Positions 34,035-42,779 of a stretch of 64,000 bases of DNA are shown here, one piece after another. Source of the DNA: BPGX01 sp035405785. Its GTDB lineage: Bacteria > Bacteroidota > Bacteroidia > B-17B0 > Aurantibacillaceae. Every line of letters begins with the position of its first letter. Position 1 is the stretch's first letter. The position numbers and the translations under genes were made by a program. The stretch lies in assembly GCA_035405785.1 (NCBI GenBank), contig DAONJS010000001.1:434001-498000 (forward strand). The letters are read 5' to 3'. A model generated the notes under the pieces. The model was not told the DNA's origin, ran no database searches, and worked only from the letters and a program-made list of their open reading frames with translations.

Positions 34035-35153
34035 ATGAATTCTGTTTCAAATTGGAATTTTGATAGAGGAAATCTTCAAAGGACAGGTTATTATGATGGG
34101 AACCCACCAAAAAAATTAAAATTAAAGTGGAAATTTAATACGGGAGCAAGAATTAATATTAATCCTTTAATTTATGATGGTAGGATATTTGTTTCAAATA
34201 AAGAAAATAGTTTTTATTCAATAGATTTGAAAACTAAAAAAATTTTATGGAATATTAATTTTGTTGAGGATATTACTTGTTTTGTTATACATAAAGAAGA
34301 AGTTTATATCGGTACGAGCAATAGTATTTATTGTTTTGATGTGTATAATGGAGATTTTGTTTGGGAATATAAAATTAAAACAAAAAAATTTAATTTTGGT
34401 AGAATATTTGGAATAAAAAGTCGTCAAACTAATGATTGTAAAGGTATAATAATAAAAGATAATATATTAGTTTTTGCAGATAGTGAAGGTTTTTTAAATG
34501 CCTTAAATTTAGATAATGGCAAAGAGATATGGAGTTATAAAATTCAAAAATGGTATTCACTTTATCTTTCACTTTATAATGAAAAACTTTTTGTAGGTGT
34601 TAAAAATAATTTGTATTGCTTAAACATTTTTAATGGATATAAATTAAGTAAATTGAATTTCAAGTATTATATAAATACATTCATTTCTGCTGATAATGAT
34701 ATTATGTACTTTGGAACTGATTTTAACTTTTATGCTATTGAATTAAACACTAATAAAGTTTTATGGGAACATAAAATTAAAAGTTTGGGATATATTACTT
34801 TTGAGTCTCCTGCTGTATACAAAGATAGAATAGTTTTAGCTTACCATGATGATTATGATTTTCATTGTTATGCTTATTTATGTTGTTTAAATAAAAACAA
34901 TGGTAATGTTTTATGGACATATGATGATGTATTTAATTTTATACACTCAGGCCCTGTAATTTCAAATGGTTGTGTGTATTTTGGTTGTGAGAATTTTCAT
35001 TCTCGCGAATACTACTTTTGTGTGCTAGATTTAGAAACTGGTAAAGAACTATCAAGGTTTGAAACCAAAGATAGTTTAGAAGTTGATCCTGCTTTTTATG
35101 ATAATATGGTTGTTATTGGATGCGACGATGGTTACTTATATGTATTTGAATAA
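34035..35153 (+). CDS. PQQ-like beta-propeller repeat protein, apparently cytoplasmic
   Basis: A 372-residue propeller of PQQ-enzyme-like repeats. Blades are recognisable from strings such as NPLIYDGRIFVSNKENSFYS, DLKTKKILWNINF, LDNGKEIWSYKI, LNTNKVLWEHKI and NNGNVLWTYDDV, each with the G/K-x-x-x-W signature. Similar folds occur in BamB and quinoprotein dehydrogenases, but there is no signal peptide, lipobox or membrane segment, so it is probably an intracellular scaffold. It starts 18 bases after leuS on the same strand and may be co-transcribed. Function unknown. Confidence 0.7.
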   Translation: MNSVSNWNFDRGNLQRTGYYDGNPPKKLKLKWKFNTGARININPLIYDGRIFVSNKENSFYSIDLKTKKILWNINFVEDITCFVIHKEEVYIGTSNSIYCFDVYNGDFVWEYKIKTKKFNFGRIFGIKSRQTNDCKGIIIKDNILVFADSEGFLNALNLDNGKEIWSYKIQKWYSLYLSLYNEKLFVGVKNNLYCLNIFNGYKLSKLNFKYYINTFISADNDIMYFGTDFNFYAIELNTNKVLWEHKIKSLGYITFESPAVYKDRIVLAYHDDYDFHCYAYLCCLNKNNGNVLWTYDDVFNFIHSGPVISNGCVYFGCENFHSREYYFCVLDLETGKELSRFETKDSLEVDPAFYDNMVVIGCDDGYLYVFE

Positions 35154-35178
35154 TTTTTTTTACATTATACTTATTAAA

Positions 35179-35586
35179 TCATTCCACCATCCTATCTTTC
35201 CATTGACTATTCATTAAAAAACAACTATCTGTTTGTCCAAACCATTTTTTACGATTGCGGGCTATCCACTTGTATATTTTATTTCTCAAAAATGTTGGTA
35301 CAAGATATAGAACATATAGTATTTTCCAATACCATTTAAGATGAGGAACAATTGATAACACCACATCAAAGTAAATGTAAAATTTATTATTCTTGTAAAG
35401 AATAACAGAATCAATGTTTTTTAGAGAATCAGGAATAAATTGCATTGCAAAAATTGAATTGAGTGGGCAAAATAAAATATCATGATCTTTTTCATTAGAT
35501 AATATCCATTTTACAGTATTATTACATAATACACATTGCCCATCAAAAAATAAAATGACCAATTGATTTCTATCTTTTAAATCCAA
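35179..35586 (-). CDS. DCC family (DUF393) thiol-disulfide oxidoreductase-like protein, TTG start
   Basis: A 135-residue protein of the DCC/DUF393 family, with the redox-like CxxC in LFFDGQCVLCNNTVKWIL (about residues 13-30), LFCPLNSIFAMQFIP and the C-terminal YKWIARNRKKWFG. The family is thioredoxin-like in pattern; partners unknown. The family fold begins at VILFFDG, leaving room only for a short leader. The in-frame stop at about 35602-35604 leaves no ATG or GTG upstream, so translation probably begins at TTG 35586 (or the internal TTG nine codons later). Monocistronic, behind a strong terminator. Confidence 0.82.
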   Translation of the reverse strand: MDLKDRNQLVILFFDGQCVLCNNTVKWILSNEKDHDILFCPLNSIFAMQFIPDSLKNIDSVILYKNNKFYIYFDVVLSIVPHLKWYWKILYVLYLVPTFLRNKIYKWIARNRKKWFGQTDSCFLMNSQWKDRMVE

Positions 35587-35643
35587 TTTTTTCTGTAAAT
35601 GTAATTAAAAATTTAATTGAAAATAAAATTCAATTAAATAAAA

Positions 35644-35685
35644 AAGGGATGTTCAAAAAATACTTTCGTATTCTGAACATCCCTT
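35644..35685 (-). terminator. Strong terminator hairpin after the Met/His-rich barrel gene
   Basis: A perfect 12-bp stem: AAGGGATGTTCA (35644-35655) with TGAACATCCCTT (35674-35685). An inner AATAC-TTTC-GTATT hairpin sits inside the loop. T-rich on both sides (minus strand TTTTTTATTT), so it may work in both directions. It lies 20 bases downstream of the barrel gene stop. Confidence 0.88.
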
Positions 35686-35705
35686 GTTTTTACTGAATTT
35701 ATTAA

Positions 35706-36767
35706 TTAATCACAATGACTACCAAAACTATATTGTAATCCAATAACCATCATATACTTATTAAGCATTTGCATGCCATTTACTTTTTGCATAACAGGCA
35801 ATCTATACTCTGTTGCTATTCGTAAATTTTTCAAACTACCAGATGGAACATAAAAATTTATTCCTGCCCCTGTTTCTAATTGTTGTCTGCCTGTATTCAT
35901 AGGATCACATAATGGAGACATCATAGGATCTATATCTTTGTCTTTACCTTTTATTTTATCTATATTAAAATAACGAGCAGTTAATGCAAAACTTAAATAA
36001 TCATTTATTATAATTGATCCCCATGCACTAAAATCAAAGCGATTTCCTAATGTGTATTTATTAGCATTTTCACCTATTCTAAATCTGTATATTGGTTGCA
36101 TACCCCAAGAAATTCTTTCAGTTTGACCTAAATAGGTTACACCAATTATAGGATCCCATGTTCCGCTACCTAATTGCATAGGATAAGCCATTTTCATTTC
36201 AGTTTGCATTATCATTCCAGAAGTGTCATGCATTTGCATTTTTTCTTTTACATTGATGTTTCCAGTAGGAATAGAAATACCCACATTAGCATGTAATGAA
36301 TTTCTATTTTTATTTAAAATCTTAATCAATCCAAATAAAGAAACATCACCTATTCCACTTGAACTCATTGTATATTTATCGCCCATCATTTGTATCATAG
36401 TCATTTTGTTTGAAAGATAATTTCCCATTAGCATTAAAGTAACTCTATCAGAAGGCGCATACATAAATCCAATCATGTGCATATCCATTTGCATTTTTTG
36501 CGGAGCCATCTTATACCCATCACTGAAAATATGATCAGCATCAGCTTTATGATCTTCATGTTGAACGTCTTCCATTATCATAGGCATATAACCATATGAA
36601 ACCATAAATCCACCTTTTTTGTGATAGTGGCTGCCCATTATGCCTATTGGGGCAACTCCATCTGGTCTTGCTGAAGACCATTCTACATTTTCACTTTCTT
36701 GAGATTTTGTTATGTTGATATTTAATAATACTGTGCCTAAAACAGGCAATAATATTTGCTTTTTCAT
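35706..36767 (-). CDS. Met/His-rich outer-membrane barrel protein, putative metal-related
   Basis: A 353-residue exported protein with signal peptide MKKQILLPVLGTVLLNINIT. The opening of the mature chain, PDGVAPIGIMGSHYHKKGGF followed by SYGYMPMIMED, matches a group usually annotated only as transporter and often seen with copper-handling genes. The rest alternates beta strands typical of an outer-membrane barrel (VTLMLMGNYLSNKMTMI, LRIATEYRLPVMQKV), ending QYSFGSHCD. Methionine and histidine are strikingly frequent (for example MAPQKMQMDMHMIGFMY). A copper or other soft-metal role is inferred from composition and neighbours. Last gene of the minus-strand block facing the cbb3 operon. Confidence 0.7.
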   Translation of the reverse strand: MKKQILLPVLGTVLLNINITKSQESENVEWSSARPDGVAPIGIMGSHYHKKGGFMVSYGYMPMIMEDVQHEDHKADADHIFSDGYKMAPQKMQMDMHMIGFMYAPSDRVTLMLMGNYLSNKMTMIQMMGDKYTMSSSGIGDVSLFGLIKILNKNRNSLHANVGISIPTGNINVKEKMQMHDTSGMIMQTEMKMAYPMQLGSGTWDPIIGVTYLGQTERISWGMQPIYRFRIGENANKYTLGNRFDFSAWGSIIINDYLSFALTARYFNIDKIKGKDKDIDPMMSPLCDPMNTGRQQLETGAGINFYVPSGSLKNLRIATEYRLPVMQKVNGMQMLNKYMMVIGLQYSFGSHCD

Positions 36768-36885
36768 AGTTTTTAAATTTTAATTTTTTGATTTAGAAAT
36801 TTGAAGTTAATAGAATAACAATTAAAGTAAAATTATCGAATTTTACTTTATAAGTAAATAAAAGAAAAATTAGAACAACATTATT

Positions 36886-37290
36886 TTATACAAAAAATTT
36901 TGGTGGAGGTGTTTGAAGATTAAGATAAACTTCTTGAATTGAAAGAATAGTATATTCTGGAAAATTTGGTTTGAGTGTGCTAATAAAAGATAAATTTAAG
37001 TTTGTATGTATAATAACAAATGGTTCTCTTTTTGTTTCAGTTACAGGAAGTTTTTTGTTTGTTTGTTTAGATTCTTCAACCTTTTTTAATTCTTTTTTCA
37101 AATGACATTTACCATTACATTTTAATTTTGGTTTATCCTTGTTTTCACATAGATTTTTAGCAATATAATTGTAATTGATAAAGTAGTCAATTGTAACTAA
37201 AAAAGTTTTTATTTCAGTATAAGAAATTAAAATTAAAACTATTACTGATAAGTATTTTGTTTCTCTAATTATCTTGAGTAAGTTATACAT
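36886..37290 (-). CDS. Small membrane-anchored protein with CNGKCH motif
   Basis: A 134-residue protein with one N-terminal transmembrane helix (about 14-40) and a hydrophilic tail. The tail carries Cys48 followed by the motif LKCNGKCHLKKELKK (Cys58, Cys62, His63), a plausible metal site. The C-terminus ends in TPPPKFFV. Proteins with this C...CNGKCxL arrangement are recurrent in Bacteroidota and usually called hypothetical. It lies between the Met/His-rich barrel and the cytochrome/propeller pair on the same strand, which suggests a metal-handling role. The exact function is unknown. Confidence 0.65.
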   Translation of the reverse strand: MYNLLKIIRETKYLSVIVLILISYTEIKTFLVTIDYFINYNYIAKNLCENKDKPKLKCNGKCHLKKELKKVEESKQTNKKLPVTETKREPFVIIHTNLNLSFISTLKPNFPEYTILSIQEVYLNLQTPPPKFFV

Positions 37291-37389
37291 TTATTAAATC
37301 ACCTGAACTTTGAAGTAAAAAGAAATAAAATTTTTTCGCCACAAATTTGATGAAATCATCAATACAATAAAAATGATTTTAATTAGTTT

Positions 37390-38868
37390 TTAAGGTCTTG
37401 TTTTTGCAAAATAAGTATCTACTGATAATTCAATATTATCTTTTAAAATGCTCAAGTCAGGTAACATAAGAATACTAACAAAACCATTTCTACCTGTGCA
37501 TAAAGAAGTATGATGAGGTGGCACACCACTTCCTGATAAGTTTCTATTTGGCACATATAACAAATCGTTTTTTTCATCAATACATAAGCCATGTGGCTGA
37601 TTACCTACATAAACTTTTTGCGTTGTGTATGTATTCAAATTAATAGCAACTACACTACCTTCATTAACACCATCTGGATTTGGATCTAATTCACAACTCA
37701 CATAAAGAGTGTTGTATTTTGATGAATAAGCCATTGCTTGCGGAAATTTTCCAACAGGAATGATATGAGATACTGAATTTGTTGTCAAATCAAACTCTCT
37801 GATTTCATTGCTTTTTTGACAAGTAAAGTAAAGTTTAGTGCCATCAGGAGAAACAAAAATATCATGTGCATCTAAACTACTTGAATAATTGATACTACCA
37901 GAATTATCAATAGGAATATCAATGTGTGTAGTAAGAGCGGTATCAATTTTCATAAAGAAATTACCTGTTTGAGCGGCAATGTAAAGTGTATCATTATTTT
38001 TACTTAAAGCAGTTCCGTGAGGGAAATATAGCCCATACATTCTGTTAATGACTTGCATTTTTTCTAAATCAACTGAAAAAACTCTACCATTTGCAGTCCA
38101 TGCCACGCAAAAACCTTTTTTACCATCATTACTGATGATAATTCTATTCCAATCTATTTGATTATCTAAATTACAACGAGCCACTAGTTTATCAGTATTT
38201 GCATCATACTTTTCTAAATAGGGAGAATTGATAAATACCACATACCAATATTTTCCATCAGGTGAAAAGTTGATAAAATGAGGTGTTTCTAAAACATTAG
38301 GATTACTACCTACTTCAATCATTCTAATGGGCAATTGTGTTTTAGCATCAAATACTGTAATTACATCACAACCTTGATTGACAACATAAATTTTATCATA
38401 AACATTTGAACCAAACACTTTGCCATTGATATCAGGAGCACCGTTGTCTATCCAGTTTTTTATTTTCAAAACTTCTTCTTTGCTTAATGGTGGTCTATTT
38501 AATGGCATAGTTGGTGAGGCCATCATACCAAGTTCAGGAAAAGTATTAATATGATGAAATAATGGAGAAAATTTACTATTGAATGGATAAACTACAGTTC
38601 CATGCATTCCACCTTTGAATAAATCTTCCCATGTTATTAAATTTAAGATTGTAGAATTATCACCATGAGAATGACCAGAATGTGAATGATGATCGTGCTC
38701 ATCATTAATGAAATGACAACCACTTGTAGCACATTTGTTTTTCACAATGTTTCCAATTTCTACTGGATAACCACCATAGATTTCATCTAAATTGTCTTTT
38801 TTGCATTCACTAAATAAAATTATTATACACAACAAAAAAAAATTAAATTTGAAAGGATATGAGTTCAT
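37390..38868 (-). CDS. Lipoprotein with CX4CH cytochrome-like domain and YVTN beta-propeller (copy A)
   Basis: A 492-residue lipoprotein (signal peptide ending LFSEC, Cys22). Residues 35-150 look like a small cytochrome-c domain with an unusual CX4CH heme site (Cys46, Cys51, His52 in KCATSGCHF), a His-rich insertion EHDHHSHSGHSHGD (57-70) and the late signature LKIKNWIDNGAPD. A YVTN-type seven-blade propeller fills the rest (FDAKTQLPIRMIEVGSNPN, FINFSPDGKYWYVVF, YVSCELDPNPDG). It is a tandem paralog of the next gene upstream (18-base gap). Likely on the periplasmic or cell-surface face; electron transfer or metal binding is inferred. Confidence 0.8.
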   Translation of the reverse strand: MNSYPFKFNFFLLCIIILFSECKKDNLDEIYGGYPVEIGNIVKNKCATSGCHFINDEHDHHSHSGHSHGDNSTILNLITWEDLFKGGMHGTVVYPFNSKFSPLFHHINTFPELGMMASPTMPLNRPPLSKEEVLKIKNWIDNGAPDINGKVFGSNVYDKIYVVNQGCDVITVFDAKTQLPIRMIEVGSNPNVLETPHFINFSPDGKYWYVVFINSPYLEKYDANTDKLVARCNLDNQIDWNRIIISNDGKKGFCVAWTANGRVFSVDLEKMQVINRMYGLYFPHGTALSKNNDTLYIAAQTGNFFMKIDTALTTHIDIPIDNSGSINYSSSLDAHDIFVSPDGTKLYFTCQKSNEIREFDLTTNSVSHIIPVGKFPQAMAYSSKYNTLYVSCELDPNPDGVNEGSVVAINLNTYTTQKVYVGNQPHGLCIDEKNDLLYVPNRNLSGSGVPPHHTSLCTGRNGFVSILMLPDLSILKDNIELSVDTYFAKTRP

Positions 38869-38886
38869 ATTTTAATTTAAATTTAT

Positions 38887-40347
38887 TTAAGGTCTTGGTA
38901 TTGCAAAATAAGTATCTATTGATAATTCAATTTGGTTCTTTTTTATACTCAGGTCTGGTAAATTTAAAATTGTAACAAAACCATTTTTACCATTACACAC
39001 GGATGTATGATGAGGTGGCACACCATTTCCAATTAAATTACGATTTGGTAAGTACAAAACTTTATTTTTTTCATCAATACAAATACGATGTGGTTGATAA
39101 CCTACATAAACTTTTTGAGTAGTATAATTGTTTAAATTAATTGCAACAATACTGCCCATTTTATCGTTATTTGGATCTAATTCACAACTTACATATATTG
39201 TATTAAACAAAGGAGAATAGGCAACATGTTGTGGATATATACCCATTGGGATGATATGACTTACACTATTTGTTGTTAAGTCAAATTCTCTAACTTCATT
39301 ACTCTTTTCACAGGTGAAATAAATTTTGTTTCCATCTTTTGATACAAAGACATCATGCAAATCTAAACTACTGGAATAATTTACAGTTCCAGAATTGTCA
39401 ATGGGAATATCAATATGTGTTGTCAAAGATGTATCAATCTTCATAAAAAAATTACCTGTTCTTGCGGCTACATACAAAGTGTCATCATTTTTGCTTAATG
39501 CCGCCCCATGAGGAAAATAAAGGCCATACATTGAATTAATAACTTTCATTTTTTCTAAATCAACGGAGACAATCTTACCGTTTGATTCCCAATCTATACA
39601 AAAACCTTTTTTCCCATCTTTTGTTATACTAATCCAAGTCCATCCTACCTGATTGTTTAAATTACATCTTCCTACTAATTTATCTGTATTAGCGTCATAT
39701 TTTTCTAAATAAGGCGAGTTGATATAAACAATATACCAATATTTTCCATCGGGTGAAAAATTGATAAAGTGAGGCGTTTCATTTACATCAGGATTACTAC
39801 CTACTTCAATCATTCTAATGGGCAATTGTGTTTTAGCATCAAATACTGTAACAACATCACAACCTTGATTTACTATATAAATTTTATCATAAACATTTGA
39901 ACCATACACATTACCTTTATTGTCAGGTGCTCCGTTATCAATCCATTGTTTTATTTTTATTACATCTTCTTTGCTTAAAGGATTTTTGTATTGTGGCATT
40001 AATTTATATAATGGAATATTTGGATCATAAGGAATATTTAAATCGCTATATGTATTTATATGATATAATAAATACGAATATTTACTACTATAGGGAATGA
40101 CAGGACTGCCATGATGGGCACCTTTGGTAAATAGGTTATTCCATGAAGTTAAATCTAATTCTGAACCTTGACAGGTGGCGTCAATCTTTGCATTATGACA
40201 ATTTCCGGTAGTACAATTAGTTGAAATAATTTTTCCAATTTCTGCTGGATAATTGCCATAACTAACTTCAATATTATCTTTTCTACAAGTATTGAAAAAC
40301 AAAATTAATATAACTGCAATACTGAACTTAATGGTATGTGTTTTCAT
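38887..40347 (-). CDS. Lipoprotein with CX4CH cytochrome-like domain and YVTN beta-propeller (copy B)
   Basis: A 486-residue paralog of the downstream gene. Lipoprotein signal MKTHTIKFSIAVILILFFNT with Cys21; the CX4CH site is Cys45, Cys50, His51 (NCTTGNCHN). The domain ends IKQWIDNGAPDNKG, followed by the same propeller. The His-rich insertion of copy A is replaced by a short stretch containing an extra cysteine (AKIDATCQGSE). Long protein stretches are identical to copy A, including a 62-base block of exact DNA identity. Its ATG overlaps the stop of the FG-GAP gene (ATGA), so the three are one translationally coupled operon. Confidence 0.8.
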   Translation of the reverse strand: MKTHTIKFSIAVILILFFNTCRKDNIEVSYGNYPAEIGKIISTNCTTGNCHNAKIDATCQGSELDLTSWNNLFTKGAHHGSPVIPYSSKYSYLLYHINTYSDLNIPYDPNIPLYKLMPQYKNPLSKEDVIKIKQWIDNGAPDNKGNVYGSNVYDKIYIVNQGCDVVTVFDAKTQLPIRMIEVGSNPDVNETPHFINFSPDGKYWYIVYINSPYLEKYDANTDKLVGRCNLNNQVGWTWISITKDGKKGFCIDWESNGKIVSVDLEKMKVINSMYGLYFPHGAALSKNDDTLYVAARTGNFFMKIDTSLTTHIDIPIDNSGTVNYSSSLDLHDVFVSKDGNKIYFTCEKSNEVREFDLTTNSVSHIIPMGIYPQHVAYSPLFNTIYVSCELDPNNDKMGSIVAINLNNYTTQKVYVGYQPHRICIDEKNKVLYLPNRNLIGNGVPPHHTSVCNGKNGFVTILNLPDLSIKKNQIELSIDTYFAIPRP

Positions 40348-42563
40348 ATCTTTATTATTTTAGCAGTAAAAATTTTATGTGGAAATTTACAAACTAATCC
40401 ATAAACCCCTTTTGCTAATTTAGAAACATTAACACTCCACAAATTTTTATTATGTTTATTTATTTCAATTTCAAGTTCTTTGCCTGTAATATCTATTAAA
40501 TGAAATTCTACATTATTTATAGTGAAATAATTTTCAACTTGAATATAAAAAACATCATCTACGGGATTAGGATAAATATTAATAGAATTTTCATTCTTAC
40601 TAAATTGTTCTATACTAACAGCTTTAGATGAAAAATAATAAATTCCACCAGAATAATTTCCTACAATTAAATCTCTTACACCATCTCCATTTATATCAAC
40701 ATATTGAGGTGCGGCACGAATACCCGCTTTGATATTATTGACCATTGTATCTAACAATCTGAACGAACCATTGATATTACCATCAATTTGATCATACAAA
40801 AATAAATTACCATTGATAGAACCACATAGCAAATACTTTTGTCCTGCTTCTTTATACATAAATGGAATAGCACCACCATCGCCTGAATAGTAAATTGAAT
40901 TTGTAATGGCAGACACATTTCCAAAATTAGAAGTAATAAGAGAGAATGAAGGATTACTCAAAGTGCCAACATTTTGATAATATGCAATTTTATTGACCTT
41001 ATTGCCAATCAATAAATCTAATTTTCCATCATCATTCACATCAAATAAAAATGGAAATGCTGGCGGATAACTTGCATTAATGCCAAAAGCATTTTGATGA
41101 ATAATACTAAAATTACATGGATTTCCTGCACCTGCTGTATTTTCAAGCCAATGAATTTTTCCTTGACTATCACCAAGTATTAAATCAATATCTCCATCGT
41201 TATCAATATCTCCTGATGTAGGGCTTAAGTTTAGTTTGTTTAGTGATGATAAATTGAGATAATCTCTTGTAATAAGTGAAAATTGTGGTGTTGTTGCATT
41301 GCCAATGTTTTGATAATAAGTTAATGTAGAAACATTAGAATTTGGCTTAATAGTATTGTAGTAACCAAGATTACCTATCAGCAAATCTTTTTTTCCATCT
41401 TGATTGATATCAATTACAAGCGGCATTGCACCTTCTCCAACATCCAATATGCTTTCTATCAATAAATTTTTTTTGACGAAGACAAAACTATCTTTGTTGA
41501 TTCCTACATTTTTGTAAAACCACACACAATTAAAATTTTCACCAGCACTCAAATTAGGCGATGCTATTATATCTTTTTTCCCATCATTATCAGCATCAAA
41601 ATAGTATGCACAGGGAAAGTTATTGATTTTGATTTGTAAAGTAGATGATTTTCCTGGATAGTTAGGAAATAATTTGGTAGTATCTGAAATGTGTGCAGAA
41701 GTTGTATTTCCTGAATTATATCCAAAGATAATATCATTACAACTTACATCACCTAATAATAAATCTTTAATGTTATTGTGATCAATATCTATACAGGTTA
41801 TACAAGATCCGCTGTGATATACTTTATTTTCAATAACTGATGGCATAGTTCTATTGCTACAATTGTTGAGTGTGATAGCACAATTTCCTTCACTAAAATT
41901 TCCCCAGCAATTTTCAACTAATTCAAAAACCAAACTATCTGAATGTCCATACAATTCCTCACTTTTATTGATATGATATTCTACTGAAAAACCTGTTGAG
42001 TTGAAAGCAAGAATATCCAAATCACCATCATTATCAATATCTTCAATACCGGGTATTCCCACTGATGAGGCATAAATACCCGCAAAAATAGGACTTCCAG
42101 AAGGATTATAATTAGAATAGATAATTGGCTTAAATAATTGAAATGAGATGTTACTACCAGCAGAAGTGTTTTTGTATACACGAATACCACCAATAGTAGA
42201 AGTAAAAATATCAACTTTACCATCATTATTAAAATCCTTGAATATAGCCCAATTGACAAGTTTTGGAAAAGATTTGGAAATGTAATAATCATATCTATAT
42301 TTAGTTTCAGAAGCATTGACGATATTGATAAAACATTTTACTTCACCATAATTAAAAAAATGTATTCTGTCATACACAATAATATCTTCTTTTCCATCAT
42401 TATTAATATCTGCTTTAGAAAAATTTGAAAAGTTTAATCCGCCACAATTTGGTGAATACAAAATTTGACCATTTTCAATAATACTTAAAGTGTCATATCC
42501 AACGGGTAGTTGTGCGTTTACAATTTTTGTAATAAAAAAAATTATCGTGAAAAATTTTTTCAT
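40344..42563 (-). CDS. Secreted FG-GAP/VCBS repeat protein with type IX secretion sorting tail
   Basis: A 739-residue exported protein with signal peptide MKKFFTIIFFITKIVNAQ. At least nine calcium-binding-like FG-GAP motifs are visible, for example DINNDGKEDIIVYD, DFNNDGKVDIFTST, DADNDGKKDIIASP, DIDNDGDIDLILGD and DINGDGVRDLIVGN, consistent with an integrin-alpha-type propeller. The C-terminal 80 residues are a type A Por sorting domain (INIYPNPVDDVFYIQV, LIDITGKELEIEIN, LAKGVYGLVCKF). The protein should cross the outer membrane by the type IX system and be attached or released. It is the promoter-proximal gene of the block with the two cytochrome/propeller lipoproteins. Confidence 0.88.
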   Translation of the reverse strand: MKKFFTIIFFITKIVNAQLPVGYDTLSIIENGQILYSPNCGGLNFSNFSKADINNDGKEDIIVYDRIHFFNYGEVKCFINIVNASETKYRYDYYISKSFPKLVNWAIFKDFNNDGKVDIFTSTIGGIRVYKNTSAGSNISFQLFKPIIYSNYNPSGSPIFAGIYASSVGIPGIEDIDNDGDLDILAFNSTGFSVEYHINKSEELYGHSDSLVFELVENCWGNFSEGNCAITLNNCSNRTMPSVIENKVYHSGSCITCIDIDHNNIKDLLLGDVSCNDIIFGYNSGNTTSAHISDTTKLFPNYPGKSSTLQIKINNFPCAYYFDADNDGKKDIIASPNLSAGENFNCVWFYKNVGINKDSFVFVKKNLLIESILDVGEGAMPLVIDINQDGKKDLLIGNLGYYNTIKPNSNVSTLTYYQNIGNATTPQFSLITRDYLNLSSLNKLNLSPTSGDIDNDGDIDLILGDSQGKIHWLENTAGAGNPCNFSIIHQNAFGINASYPPAFPFLFDVNDDGKLDLLIGNKVNKIAYYQNVGTLSNPSFSLITSNFGNVSAITNSIYYSGDGGAIPFMYKEAGQKYLLCGSINGNLFLYDQIDGNINGSFRLLDTMVNNIKAGIRAAPQYVDINGDGVRDLIVGNYSGGIYYFSSKAVSIEQFSKNENSINIYPNPVDDVFYIQVENYFTINNVEFHLIDITGKELEIEINKHNKNLWSVNVSKLAKGVYGLVCKFPHKIFTAKIIKI

Positions 42564-42579
42564 AAGTAATGAAGCTCTG

Positions 42580-42587
42580 CAAAAATA
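42580..42587 (-). promoter_or_regulatory. -7 promoter element TATTTTTG of the FG-GAP/cytochrome-propeller operon
   Basis: Minus-strand TATTTTTG, 16 bases upstream of the ATG at 42563, in the 216-bp region shared with the cbb3 operon. Confidence 0.55.
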
Positions 42588-42719
42588 CAGAATTAATAGG
42601 CAATCTTAATTAAAGAAGTAAAATTGATTTTTATTAGTGCAGTATGGTGAAAAATGATAGTATTAAAAATGATATAAAACATAAAAAGATAAAATAAAAA
42701 TCATTAAAAATGAATAATT

Positions 42720-42733
42720 ATGATTTAAATCAT
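42720..42733. promoter_or_regulatory. FNR/CRP-like palindromic operator upstream of the cbb3 operon
   Basis: ATGATTTAAATCAT is a perfect 14-base palindrome containing the FNR half-sites TGAT and ATCA at the standard 4-base spacing. Its centre lies about 30 bases upstream of the -7 element at 42757, so about 43 bases before the expected transcription start. This is the class II activator position. cbb3 oxidases are typical targets of oxygen-sensing FNR-type regulators. Binding is inferred. Confidence 0.6.
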
Positions 42734-42756
42734 TGTAATACGAAGTATTTGTAATG

Positions 42757-42764
42757 TATATTTG
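42757..42764 (+). promoter_or_regulatory. -7 promoter element TATATTTG of the cbb3 operon
   Basis: An exact TAnnTTTG match, 15 bases upstream of the ccoS ATG at 42780. It overlaps the upstream TTG codon at 42762, arguing against that start. Confidence 0.6.
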
Positions 42765-42779
42765 TGCCCGAAAATAATT

